Assembly (NCBI GenBank): GCA_030610025.1
Contig: JAUWSP010000084.1
Location: 1-8,747 of the forward strand
Direction of reading: 5' to 3'
Origin: Acidobacteriota bacterium
GTDB taxonomy: Bacteria; Acidobacteriota; Thermoanaerobaculia; Multivoradales; JAHEKO01
DNA length: 8,747 nt
The position numbers and the translations under genes are program-made. How positions within the stretch are numbered: the stretch's first letter is position 1; each line of letters begins with the position of its first letter. Under the pieces are notes generated by a model, which ran no database searches, had not been told where the DNA came from, and was given only the letters and a program-made list of their open reading frames with translations. Shown piece by piece: positions 1 to 7,307 of this stretch.

Positions 1-1813
1 GCCCTTCGTCCTCGAAGAGCACGTACTCGACCTCGATGCCGTTGGCTCGGGCCGCCTCGACAATCTCGTCCGACTCGACCTTGAGGACCCGCGGGTCATT
101 GGCGCCCTGGAGCACCATGAAAGGCCGACTGTTGTTCTTGGCGTTGAAGAGAGGCGAGATGCGCCGTAGGCGTTCGGCATCCTCGGTCGGATCGCCCATC
201 TCGATGTAGAGGGCCTTCCGGTACGACTCCCACCAGGCTGGAATGCTCTCCAGCGTCCGTATCCAGTTGGAGATGCCGAAGAGATCGACCCCGACGGCGA
301 ACGCCTCCGGTTGGAGGGTGAGAGCGGCGAGCACCATATAGCCACCGTAGCTGCCACCAATGATGCCGATCTTTTCCGGATCCACGTAGCCGGTATCGAT
401 GAGCATCTGCTTGCTGGCCACGCAGTCGCCGAGATCCGCCTCGCCATGCTGGCGATCGTCAGCCTTGAAAAAGGTCTTGCCGTAGCCGGTGCTACCTCGG
501 TTGTTGATGGCGTAGACCACGTAGCCATGGTTCACGAGGTACTGGGTCAGGGCTCTGAATCCGATTCGGGACTGTCCTCCCGGCCCTCCATGGACCGAGA
601 CCAGGGCGGGAGCCGGATTCTCTGCATTGGCCTGATGAGGCTTGTAGAGCACGCCGGGGATTTCGAGACCGTCGTAGGAAGCGAATCGGACAACCTGGCC
701 ATCAACCAGGTCCGCGGCCTCGATTTCGGCGGGCAGGGACCGGGTGAGCTGCTGCGGCTCGCCGTTCAGGTCCCAGACATAGAGGTCGCGAGGCTGTCGG
801 CCGGAGCTCAGATAGAAGGCGATGGCGGTCTCGTCATCGGAGACTTGCACTGCGCTGATGTCTCCTTCTGGGAGATCAGGCAGCTGCATTGGAGTCATCG
901 TTGCGATGTCGTAGATCTCTATTTGAGTACGAGCGTCGTCGTTGATGCCGACTACCAGATACTTCCCCTTCTTCGAAGGGTAGGCGAACCAGACATCCCA
1001 ATCGGGCTGTACGATCGTCTCGCGGGTTCCAGTCACGAGGTCGTACCTGACGAGGTAGGAGAACTCGCTGCCCTCGTCGGTCGTCAAGTAGAGACTCGAT
1101 CCATCGGCACTGAAGGCCTGTGGTGAGTTGGCGACGTCCCCTTCGTGAGGGGTGATGTGTTGTATCTCCGAGGCCTCCCGGTCGAAGAGATAGACATCGG
1201 AATCGTAGGTGGTCCGAGACTTCGATAGGGCCAGGTAGCGTTTGTCCGGAGAGAGGTCACCCAGGTCGTAGCCCTCGTCGTTCTGGAAGATCATCGTCCG
1301 CTCGTAGCCGTCGACGCCGTACTCGTAGGCATCGAAGAAGCGGGGGTCCCGTTCGTTCGTGATGACGATGAACGATCCCTCGTCGTAGGTGAAGCCGAGC
1401 AGATCGGCCTTGAGCCCCTCGCCGGGAGTGAGATCCTGGACCGATCCTTCGAGCTCCTGTACGTAGAGATGGTCCAGCTCGTCGCCCCCCTGGTCGCTGC
1501 GAAACAGGAACCGTTCATCCTGGGGAAAGTAGGCCTCCGCGAAGACGGAGTCGGTCGTCGAGTCCGTCAGCACCTCTGGTGCCTCCTGGTTCACAGGGAT
1601 TGCCTGAGCGTTGTAGACACCCGAGTCGTCGCTGCTGACCAGGATCTTGCTCTTGTCCGGGGAGAACGACATGCCGCGATAGTTGGTGACATTCAGGAAA
1701 GCGTCGATCGAGTACGGGGTGATCTCACGAGCTGTCTCGACGGGTTGCCTGGCACAAGCCCATACCAGACCTGCGGTGATCAGGGTGCAGGTGAAGATTC
1801 TGCGTGCGTACAT
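1..1813 (-). CDS. S9 family peptidase (prolyl oligopeptidase/DPP IV-like), probable lipoprotein; C-terminus cut by window edge
   Basis: Serine peptidase of family S9, expected to cleave peptides outside the cytoplasm; 604 codons are visible. Seen: the N-terminus reads MYARRIF, then a hydrophobic stretch ending V-W-A-C20, a lipobox-like signal (Trp at -2 is atypical). A beta-propeller region with repeats such as SFSPDKSKILVS fills most of residues 35-370. The alpha/beta-hydrolase part follows: HGGPGG at 408-413 (oxyanion region), NNRGSTGYG at 437-445, nucleophile motif GGSYGGYM with Ser488, and GANDPRV with Asp573. The last visible residues are FEDEG and the next base is C, so the catalytic His of the family's DEGH motif would be residue 605, just outside. 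The start at 1813 is chosen because GGAGAG (1823-1828) lies 9 nt upstream and it gives a signal peptide. An in-frame ATG at 1867 would add an unlikely His-rich extension. It lies 66 nt after the antiporter gene, so an operon is likely. Exact substrate is unknown. Confidence 0.93.
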   Translation of the reverse strand, partial: MYARRIFTCTLITAGLVWACARQPVETAREITPYSIDAFLNVTNYRGMSFSPDKSKILVSSDDSGVYNAQAIPVNQEAPEVLTDSTTDSVFAEAYFPQDERFLFRSDQGGDELDHLYVQELEGSVQDLTPGEGLKADLLGFTYDEGSFIVITNERDPRFFDAYEYGVDGYERTMIFQNDEGYDLGDLSPDKRYLALSKSRTTYDSDVYLFDREASEIQHITPHEGDVANSPQAFSADGSSLYLTTDEGSEFSYLVRYDLVTGTRETIVQPDWDVWFAYPSKKGKYLVVGINDDARTQIEIYDIATMTPMQLPDLPEGDISAVQVSDDETAIAFYLSSGRQPRDLYVWDLNGEPQQLTRSLPAEIEAADLVDGQVVRFASYDGLEIPGVLYKPHQANAENPAPALVSVHGGPGGQSRIGFRALTQYLVNHGYVVYAINNRGSTGYGKTFFKADDRQHGEADLGDCVASKQMLIDTGYVDPEKIGIIGGSYGGYMVLAALTLQPEAFAVGVDLFGISNWIRTLESIPAWWESYRKALYIEMGDPTEDAERLRRISPLFNAKNNSRPFMVLQGANDPRVLKVESDEIVEAARANGIEVEYVLFEDEG

Positions 1814-1879
1814 GATGATGTGCTCTCCGTGGCGATGTTGTCGGTGAGTTTGGAGGTGGTGTCTCATGCTCTCAGACCC

Positions 1880-3259
1880 TCAATCCTCGGTTCGTCCGTA
1901 GCCGGTGCCGATGGCAAACAGGGTCATGCCCAGAAGCGCCCAGGAGTGGAAATTGGCCAGGCCGATCTGAAGCGGAGAGAGGGAGGGAAGTCCGACTGCG
2001 AGCCCGGCGCTGGTCGTGCTGGCCGCCAGGACTGTCGGGATGCAGTAGGGAACCAGGAAAGGCCAGGTGCAGACCGTCATGTCCAGAAGGTTGGCCCTCC
2101 GGTAGCGGCCGATGCCTGCCTTCTCGCCTGCCTGGCGAGCGAAGCCACCGACCGCGAGTAGAGCGACCACCGAATGGGTCGTCAGGAGCACGGCGGCCGA
2201 GACCATGACGAAGAGGCCCGACTCCACGCCACGAATCGTTCGCGCCTTCCCGCTCCAGGCCCCTACGATGCGGCCCAGAAGTCCCGAGGCCTCGAGCCCG
2301 GCTACCAGTCCCATGAGCAGGAGCGTGAAGATGGAGACCCCGATGCCGCGCTCCATGCCGTCGATGATGAGGCCGCGAGCCGAGTAGGCCTCTGGGTCGA
2401 TGTAAAGGAGTTGTCGGGGCTCGAGGAGTCCGAGCACCAGACCGATGCCAGCCGCCGTCAGGATACCCGTCAACAGACCGGTCAGCAGGTGTGAGCGAAG
2501 GATGAGGAGAACCACGACAATCAGGGGAGCCAGCAGCATCGGCAAGCCGCTTGGACTGCCTTGAACCGCCAGAGCCTGGGTGTCACCGTTCTGGGCTCCG
2601 CCCAGTAGGACGTAGAGCACCAGGGCCACGGCCGCTGCTGGCAGGGCATAGCGCAATCGGGTCTTTACTACACCGCCGATGTCGGCGCCCTGGGTAGAGG
2701 CCGAGGCGATGGTCGTATCCGAGACCGGTGAGATGTTGTCACCGAAGGTGGCGCCGCCCAGGATGGCTCCCATGAGGATCACCGGATCGGCGCCGAGACC
2801 GGCGGCGGCCGGGTAGAGGAGGGGAGCGCAGAGGATGATGGTGCCCAGGCTGGTTCCGGTAGCCGTCGCCACCAGACAGCTGATGAGGAAGCTGGCGGCG
2901 GCATAGCCACCGCCGTGGAGGCCGAGCTTGCCGGCCACCCAGACCAGGGATTCCACGAAGCCGCTGGCGTTCATGAGGCTGGCGAGGACACCGGCCAGCA
3001 GCCAGGCCAGGATCATCAACAGCACGATGGGCTGGCTCATGCCGCGCACCACGGTATCGGCCCATGCGCCCCGGTTCTTGGCCAGCAACATGGCCACGAT
3101 CAGCGCCACTAGAAGGATCGGCCAGAAACCGTGCTCGTCGGGCGCCCCGGAGAGACCGAGCCAGGCCACCCCGCTCAAGAAGACGAGGAACGGCACTAGG
3201 GCCCCGATCCATCCACCTCTGAATCGGAGCAACTCTCCCTGGGCCTCTGGCTCGTGCAT
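1880..3259 (-). CDS. nhaC: NhaC family Na+/H+ antiporter-like membrane transporter
   Basis: Integral inner-membrane secondary transporter of the NhaC family (ion transporter superfamily), 459 residues, normal for the family. Seen: many hydrophobic segments, for example around residues 18-36, 46-60, 77-97, 119-147, 158-171, 203-220, 239-254, 258-279, 307-326, 346-372, 398-422 and 436-452. The family hallmark TFGDNISPVSDTTIAS is at 171-186, followed by GADIGG. The short N-terminus MHEPEAQGELLRFRGG and the charged C-terminus are polar. Start: ATG at 3259 with AGGGGA (3266-3271) 6 nt upstream. It is the first gene of a probable minus-strand operon with the S9 peptidase. Known NhaC proteins exchange Na+ for H+, but relatives in the wider family carry amino or organic acids, so the substrate is not certain from sequence. 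Next to a secreted peptidase, an amino-acid or peptide role is a reasonable alternative. No frameshift or truncation is seen. Confidence 0.9.
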   Translation of the reverse strand: MHEPEAQGELLRFRGGWIGALVPFLVFLSGVAWLGLSGAPDEHGFWPILLVALIVAMLLAKNRGAWADTVVRGMSQPIVLLMILAWLLAGVLASLMNASGFVESLVWVAGKLGLHGGGYAAASFLISCLVATATGTSLGTIILCAPLLYPAAAGLGADPVILMGAILGGATFGDNISPVSDTTIASASTQGADIGGVVKTRLRYALPAAAVALVLYVLLGGAQNGDTQALAVQGSPSGLPMLLAPLIVVVLLILRSHLLTGLLTGILTAAGIGLVLGLLEPRQLLYIDPEAYSARGLIIDGMERGIGVSIFTLLLMGLVAGLEASGLLGRIVGAWSGKARTIRGVESGLFVMVSAAVLLTTHSVVALLAVGGFARQAGEKAGIGRYRRANLLDMTVCTWPFLVPYCIPTVLAASTTSAGLAVGLPSLSPLQIGLANFHSWALLGMTLFAIGTGYGRTED

Positions 3260-3270
3260 CGAAATTCCCC

Positions 3271-3345
3271 TGGCACCTTGGTTTCAGGACGTCTGAACAT
3301 AGCAGAGGCCTGGTGGGATCGGGTCCCAAAAGTGGGTGGCACCTT
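3271..3345 (+). repeat. 9-bp direct repeat TGGCACCTT (3271-3279 and 3337-3345)
   Basis: The same nonamer occurs twice in one orientation, 66 bp apart (start to start), both copies inside the divergent intergenic region and one near each gene. It could be a pair of binding sites for a regulator of both directions, or coincidence. The span given covers both copies and the DNA between them. Confidence 0.35.
3283..3297. repeat. Interrupted palindrome TTCAG-GACGT-CTGAA, possible operator
   Basis: Two 5-bp arms, TTCAG and CTGAA, are separated by GACGT; the outer bases nearly extend it (GTTTCAG versus CTGAAC, one bulged T). It overlaps the tentative -10 of the antiporter promoter at 3296-3301, a position suited to a repressor. 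Short arms make chance occurrence possible. Confidence 0.35.
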
Positions 3346-3372
3346 AGAATGGACTCTCGACAGGAGGATGCG

Positions 3373-3669
3373 ATGGCTGGAAGATCCGACGAATTCACAC
3401 TGTGGGACCTGAAGGTGGAGGTGGTGGCCGGCGAGGGTGAGATGGTCTGCAACCACCAGGTGGGCGACTCTTTCGAGCTCTCGGGCGAGGATCTCACGCT
3501 GCCACCCGGGCAGAGCTTTCCGATCTACCCGCTGGCGGCACTCCTGCCGTTGCTGCCCGCCAAGCAGCGGGAGACGGAGCCCAACGACTGGATGACCACC
3601 GACACCGAGGTGGCCTGTCCCGATCCCAACTGCGGTGCCAGATTCCGGATCACGCGGACCGGCCGGTGA
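3373..3669 (+). CDS. TIGR04076-like small protein of unknown function
   Basis: A 98-residue soluble protein without signal peptide or membrane segment. It fits the TIGR04076 family of about 90-100 residue proteins from memory: an N-terminal strand (LWDLKVEVVAGEG), then C26-N-H28-QVGDSFEL like the family's C-x-GH-x-x-GD-x-F pattern, a proline-rich middle (LPPGQSFPIYPLAALLPLLP), DWM at 72-74, and a terminal ACPDPNCGARFRITR like the family's CPDP...F-I-R ending. Cys26, His28, Cys82 and Cys87 are candidate metal ligands; that is inference. The start at 3373 is chosen over upstream in-frame ATGs (3313, 3349) because AGGAGG at 3362-3367 sits 5 nt before it. Its TGA stop overlaps the GTG start of the aldo/keto reductase, so the two are probably co-translated. 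Biochemical function of the family is unknown to me. Confidence 0.75.
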   Translation: MAGRSDEFTLWDLKVEVVAGEGEMVCNHQVGDSFELSGEDLTLPPGQSFPIYPLAALLPLLPAKQRETEPNDWMTTDTEVACPDPNCGARFRITRTGR

Positions 3670-4772
3670 ACCTTTCGTCACGGCGAAGTCACCAGGGTGC
3701 CACTGCCGGAGCAGGACACTTGATCGAGCGCCTCGAGCTCGCTCCCGGCTATTCGATCTCCCGATTGGTGAACGGAGGCTGGCAGCTGAGCGCCGGCCAC
3801 CGCCCCGGCTCGCTCGATCGCAAGGCGGTGATCGGCGATTTGCGAAGTCTGGTTGAAGCCGGGCTCACGACGTTCGACTGCGCCGACATCTACCTGGGTG
3901 TCGAGGAGCTTCTGGGCGGGCTGGTTCGCGACCTGAAGCAGAGCGTGGGCTCGGAAGAGATCCAGATCCACACCAAGTTCGTGCCGGATCGAGCGGATCT
4001 GGAGACGGTCGACCGCTCGGGAGTGACTCGGATCATCGATCGATCCCTCCAACGCCTCGGAGTCGAGCGACTGGACCTCGTGCAGTTCCATTGGTGGGAC
4101 TACGAGACACCTCGATATGTCGAAGTCGCGGGTTGGCTGGTCGATTTGCAGCGGGCTGGGAAGATCCGGCTCCTGGGGACCACCAACTTCGACACTCCTC
4201 GGCTGCGAGAGTTGGTGGATTCCGGATTCCCCGTCACTGCTCACCAGGTGCAGTACTCGCTCCTGGATCGACGTCCCGAGGCCCACATGGTCGACTTCTG
4301 CCGGGAGAACGGAATCCAGCTGCTGTGTTACGGCTCCGTGGCTGGAGGGTTCCTCTCGGCGCGCTATCTCGGCCTACCTGAGCCGACAGAACCCCTGCCG
4401 AATCGTTCGCTGACGAAGTACAAGCTGATCATCGAAGAAGCGGGAAGTTGGGAGCTCTTCCAGGAACTGCTGAAAGCTCTGGCAGCGATTGGCCGCAAGC
4501 ATCGCGTCAGCCCGACGACGGTAGCGGTGCGCTGGGTGCTGGAGCGGCCGCAGGTTGCTGCCGTGCTGCTGGGAACCCGACATTCAGCTCATCTCGAGCA
4601 GAATCTCGAAGTCTTCCGTCTCCGTCTCGACGAGGAGGATCGAGTGAGGCTGGAAGAGGTACAGGCCGGGGCACCAGGCCCATCCGGAGAGCCCTTCGCC
4701 CTGGAACGCGAGCCAGGAGGCCGTCACTCGGTGATCATGAAGACGGAGCTGAATCGGGCTGGAGAAGGCTAG
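3666..4772 (+). CDS. Aldo/keto reductase family oxidoreductase
   Basis: Cytoplasmic NAD(P)H-dependent reductase with a (beta/alpha)8 barrel, 368 residues, slightly longer than the usual 310-340. Seen: barrel start ISRLVNGGWQLS at 31-42; catalytic Asp71 and Tyr76 in FDCADIYLGVEELLG; Lys104 in IHTKF; His142 in LVQFHWWDY, completing the Asp-Tyr-Lys-His tetrad; GTTNFD at 171-176; Gln194 in HQVQYSLLDRR; CYGSVAGGFLS at 221-231; and a C-terminal cofactor-binding region with VAVRWVLERPQVAAVLLGTR ending near 305. The GTG start overlaps the previous stop as GTGA, implying coupling. An in-frame TTG at 3720, 8 nt after GGAG, is an alternative that removes a Ser/Gly/Ala-rich 18-residue lead that looks non-conserved. 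Substrate cannot be told from sequence; typical substrates are aldehydes, ketones or sugars. No frameshift is seen. Confidence 0.92.
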   Translation: MNLSSRRSHQGATAGAGHLIERLELAPGYSISRLVNGGWQLSAGHRPGSLDRKAVIGDLRSLVEAGLTTFDCADIYLGVEELLGGLVRDLKQSVGSEEIQIHTKFVPDRADLETVDRSGVTRIIDRSLQRLGVERLDLVQFHWWDYETPRYVEVAGWLVDLQRAGKIRLLGTTNFDTPRLRELVDSGFPVTAHQVQYSLLDRRPEAHMVDFCRENGIQLLCYGSVAGGFLSARYLGLPEPTEPLPNRSLTKYKLIIEEAGSWELFQELLKALAAIGRKHRVSPTTVAVRWVLERPQVAAVLLGTRHSAHLEQNLEVFRLRLDEEDRVRLEEVQAGAPGPSGEPFALEREPGGRHSVIMKTELNRAGEG

Positions 4773-4810
4773 CCCGAAGCTCTCAACAATCGTCTAGTTT
4801 GGTATTGCTC
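4773..4810. other. Short convergent gap, no clear terminator
   Basis: The reductase and the ABC permease end facing each other across 38 bp. I see no GC-rich hairpin followed by a T-run on either strand. The only structure is a weak 5-bp stem, TGCTC-CTA-GAGCA at 4806-4818, which includes the permease stop codon. Termination may be factor-dependent or lie within the opposing genes. Confidence 0.5.
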
Positions 4811-6385
4811 CTAGAGCAGCCGCCGCCTGTGGACAAGGAATGCAAGCAACAAGAGGGTGGCTCCAAGTCCCAGATAGAGGGCTTGAACCCATCCGGCCAT
4901 CGGGCCATATAGGCCTCCGAAGCTGAGCCACGGGATTTGCCCCCCACTGTTGAGAACGGCGTACCAGAAGACCAAGAAGAGGACGAGGAAGGCCTTGGGG
5001 GTATTCGTGAGAATGCCAAGAGCTGTCGCGCTAGTGGCTGTGAAGAGCATACCGACAAGCACGGAGAGACCCTCGCCCGGGGATGTCAGACCGAGGCGGC
5101 CAATTGCCATCATGGTGAAACCTAGACCCACCAGGACAGCGCTTCCGAGCTTCCACCAGACAAAGTGTTCCCTGAGTCCCGGGGCCGATGAAATCAGGGT
5201 TTGGGTTCCATTGCGGTGCTCCCTGCTGGAGACGCCTGCCAGCAGCATGGCCAGGGCCGCAAAGACCAGAGGCAGGACCCCTCCCAACAGGACCCTGGTC
5301 GGCACCAACAGCGAGGCGGGAATGGCTAACGCCATGGCCAGCCCCCCCATGGGGTTGTTCAGGAGAGTCAGAGAAGCATCTGCACGCATGGCGCCGAAGA
5401 GAGTTGCTCTCTGATTGGCACCGGTCAGCAAACGAGGTAGGCCGAGTGCGAACAGGGGCTTCAGGAGGGAATTCAGGCGCCGAGTGATTCCCACCCGGTG
5501 GCGTCTTGCGGCTATGCGGGATCGGGTGGGGTCAAACCGGTGGAAGAAGGCGATCGCTAGAAGCAGCAGGGGAAATGGCGCCAGGAACGACCCCAACCTG
5601 GGTGCCAGCCACTTTGGACCGAACTCGATTCCCTCGAAGACGAAAGGTGGCCTGAGCTGATCGAAGGGTGCGGCGCCAATGGAGACGCTGCCCTTGTCCG
5701 CTTCGAGAGGCCCCAGGGTATCGGCTATGAGCGTCACGCCAGTGAAATCCAGGTAGGAAGAGGCGGTGACAGCACCACTTTCGTGAGCTGCGACTCCTGC
5801 GGTGAGGACGAGCATCCACAGGAAGAAGTAGCAGACGTCGCCGAGCTTCCCGGCGAGGCGGGGAATGGACTCGAACAGGATCGCCACGACCGAGACGAAG
5901 CTGATGGCCGGTGGCAGGAATATGAAGTACTGACGCAGGAAGGTGCCGGGCTCCAGAGAAGCCTCTCCCCGGACGAGCTGCATGGCCATGCAGCTCAGGA
6001 GAAAACCAAGGGCGAGGGTCCCAAGGAAAACCATGTTGCCGAGGCACTTCCCGAGCAAGTACTGCCGAGTGGGGGTTGGCGTCGAAGCGATAATCGCTCC
6101 ACATCGGGTCCGGATATCCAGTTCGATGGACTGGCTTACCAGGTAGAAGCCGAAGAGTCCGGTGAACATAGAGCAGAGAAGGGCGGTCGCGAAGGCGACT
6201 GCCTCGGAATTGTAGAGGGCTCGTTGGCCTCCCACGACCAGGAGAGCTGTTCCACCAGAAGGGTCGGGCACCCAGATGTAGGCGAAGAAACAGAGCAGAA
6301 GGAAGGTCACCAGGGTGGAGGTCTTCCGGAATCGGAGCACGCAGTCCGTCCACAGTACCGCCCAGATTCTTCGAAGGCTCTGCAT
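4811..6385 (-). CDS. ABC-2 type transporter permease, duplicated 12-TM form
   Basis: Membrane subunit of an ABC exporter, 524 residues. Seen: about twelve hydrophobic segments in two sets of six, roughly 23-39, 62-84, 116-137, 153-172, 184-200 and 266-281, then 346-362, 366-385, 411-430, 440-459, 465-480 and 498-518. Each half carries the ABC-2 pattern: SIELDIRTRCGAIIASTPTP...YLLGK at 86-113 and SSREHRNGTQTLISSAP...WWK at 387-412. A polar extracytoplasmic stretch lies at about 201-262 and a basic cytoplasmic linker at 282-340. One chain therefore supplies both transmembrane domains, presumably working with an ATPase homodimer. Its ATG follows the ATPase stop by only 2 nt (TGACGATG), so expression is coupled. 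There is no strong separate Shine-Dalgarno sequence. The substrate is unknown; this family exports lipids, drugs, polysaccharides or peptides. Confidence 0.88.
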   Translation of the reverse strand: MQSLRRIWAVLWTDCVLRFRKTSTLVTFLLLCFFAYIWVPDPSGGTALLVVGGQRALYNSEAVAFATALLCSMFTGLFGFYLVSQSIELDIRTRCGAIIASTPTPTRQYLLGKCLGNMVFLGTLALGFLLSCMAMQLVRGEASLEPGTFLRQYFIFLPPAISFVSVVAILFESIPRLAGKLGDVCYFFLWMLVLTAGVAAHESGAVTASSYLDFTGVTLIADTLGPLEADKGSVSIGAAPFDQLRPPFVFEGIEFGPKWLAPRLGSFLAPFPLLLLAIAFFHRFDPTRSRIAARRHRVGITRRLNSLLKPLFALGLPRLLTGANQRATLFGAMRADASLTLLNNPMGGLAMALAIPASLLVPTRVLLGGVLPLVFAALAMLLAGVSSREHRNGTQTLISSAPGLREHFVWWKLGSAVLVGLGFTMMAIGRLGLTSPGEGLSVLVGMLFTATSATALGILTNTPKAFLVLFLVFWYAVLNSGGQIPWLSFGGLYGPMAGWVQALYLGLGATLLLLAFLVHRRRLL

Positions 6386-6387
6386 CG

Positions 6388-7263
6388 TCAGATCCGGTCA
6401 CCAGTCCTGAGGTCGAAGTTCATGCAGCGAAGGTAGGCGTCTTCCGGCGTCGGAACCGTCTGAGCCGCCCCCGGCAGTGGCGCTTCCGGTGCCACCAGGC
6501 GGAGATGAACTCCGTCAGGCCTTCCCTGGCTACGGGAGATGGGGAACTTCTTCCGCAGCTCATCGAGACGGGAGCTCGGTACCGTCACCTCCCAAACCCA
6601 CCCGTCGGTCAGGCGAAGTAGCGCCTCTGGCGTCTCGAATGCAATCAGAGAGCCCTCCTTGAGGATGGCGATCCGGGTCGCCGTGGACTCGATGTCAGAG
6701 ACGATATGGGTGGAGAGAATCACCAGCTTGGTGCGGCCGAAATCTGTGAGGAGGTTGCGGAATCGAACCCTTTCTTCGGGGTCGAGCCCGGCGGTGGGCT
6801 CGTCGACGATCAGGAGATCGGGGTCGTTGATCAATGCCTGGGCAATGCCGAGACGCTGTTTCATGCCGCCGGAAAACCCGCCGACCTGGCGGTCGGCCAC
6901 GGTGTGGAGGTTCACTGACTCCAGCATTTCGTCGACCTTCGATGCTGAAGAAACTCCCTTGAGCGCTGCGAAATAGGCTAGAAATTCTCTGGCGCTGAGC
7001 TGTTCGTAGGTTCCGAAGTCCTGCGGCAGGTAGCCGAGTCGCTGGCGAATTGCGTTGGGGTCCTCGACGATGTCGATGTTTCCGAAATGGATCTCGCCCT
7101 CTGACGGCTTCATCACCGTGGCGACAATTTTCATGAGGGTCGTCTTGCCCGCACCATTTGGGCCGAGCAGCCCCAGGACCCCGCCTGCAACCTCCAACGA
7201 CAGGTTCTTGACACCGTAGTTTCCGGTTTTGAATTGTTTCGAGAGAGAACGGATCGATAGCAT
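6388..7263 (-). CDS. ABC transporter ATP-binding protein (ABC-2 exporter type)
   Basis: Cytoplasmic ATPase powering the adjacent permease, 291 residues. Seen: Walker A GPNGAGKTT at 34-42; Q-loop Gln81 in YLPQDFG; signature FSGGMKQRLGIAQAL at 130-144; Walker B LLIVDEP at 150-156 with Asp154 and Glu155; D-loop AGLD at 158-161; and switch His186 in ILSTHIVSD. A roughly 70-residue C-terminal extension ends with PTPEDAYL, the position of the PTLEDVFL-like motif common in this exporter subfamily (CcmA/drug-exporter type). The start at 7263 has GGGAGG (7272-7277) 8 nt upstream. A second strong ribosome-binding-like sequence, TAAGGAGAGG (7287-7296), lies further upstream with no fitting in-frame start. 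It is the first gene of a two-gene operon with the permease. All catalytic motifs are intact. Confidence 0.95.
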   Translation of the reverse strand: MLSIRSLSKQFKTGNYGVKNLSLEVAGGVLGLLGPNGAGKTTLMKIVATVMKPSEGEIHFGNIDIVEDPNAIRQRLGYLPQDFGTYEQLSAREFLAYFAALKGVSSASKVDEMLESVNLHTVADRQVGGFSGGMKQRLGIAQALINDPDLLIVDEPTAGLDPEERVRFRNLLTDFGRTKLVILSTHIVSDIESTATRIAILKEGSLIAFETPEALLRLTDGWVWEVTVPSSRLDELRKKFPISRSQGRPDGVHLRLVAPEAPLPGAAQTVPTPEDAYLRCMNFDLRTGDRI

Positions 7264-7307
7264 CTGCGGAACCTCCCAGGTACCCGCCTCTCCTTACGGC
7301 AGTAGTC

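Larger units (their letters stand above)
3260..3372. promoter_or_regulatory. Divergent promoter region between nhaC-like gene and TIGR04076/reductase pair
   Basis: This 113-bp gap separates two genes transcribed away from each other, so it must hold both promoters unless a 5' end lies inside a gene. Toward the antiporter, the minus strand carries TGCTATGTT (rc of 3296-3304), which resembles an extended -10 element without a clear -35. Toward the plus-strand genes, TAGAAT at 3345-3350 is a 5-of-6 match to a -10 box, again with no convincing -35 at 16-18 bp. A small hairpin, TGGGA-TCGGG-TCCCA, lies at 3314-3328. The promoter calls are tentative. Confidence 0.45.

Noticed and set aside
311..1126. 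Plus-strand open frame of 271 codons opposite the S9 peptidase
   Set aside because: It is antisense to clear hydrolase and propeller motifs, has no recognisable domain, and long antisense frames are expected in GC-rich coding DNA.
1469..2161. Plus-strand open frame of 230 codons across the peptidase/antiporter junction
   Set aside because: Spans the ends of two well-supported minus-strand genes, and its composition looks like antisense translation; no ribosome-binding site stands out.
3271..3286. Sigma-54-like -24/-12 promoter (TGGCAC...TTTCA)
   Set aside because: The TGGCAC part is perfect, but the key G of the -12 GC is T, and no sigma-54 activator or context supports it.
3196..3681. Minus-strand open frame of 161 codons crossing the divergent promoter region
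   Set aside because: Covers the small TIGR04076-like gene in antisense and the intergenic control region; no family resemblance.
5783..6436. Plus-strand open frame of 217 codons opposite the ABC permease and ATPase end
   Set aside because: Highly charged, low-complexity product typical of an antisense shadow of a hydrophobic membrane protein.
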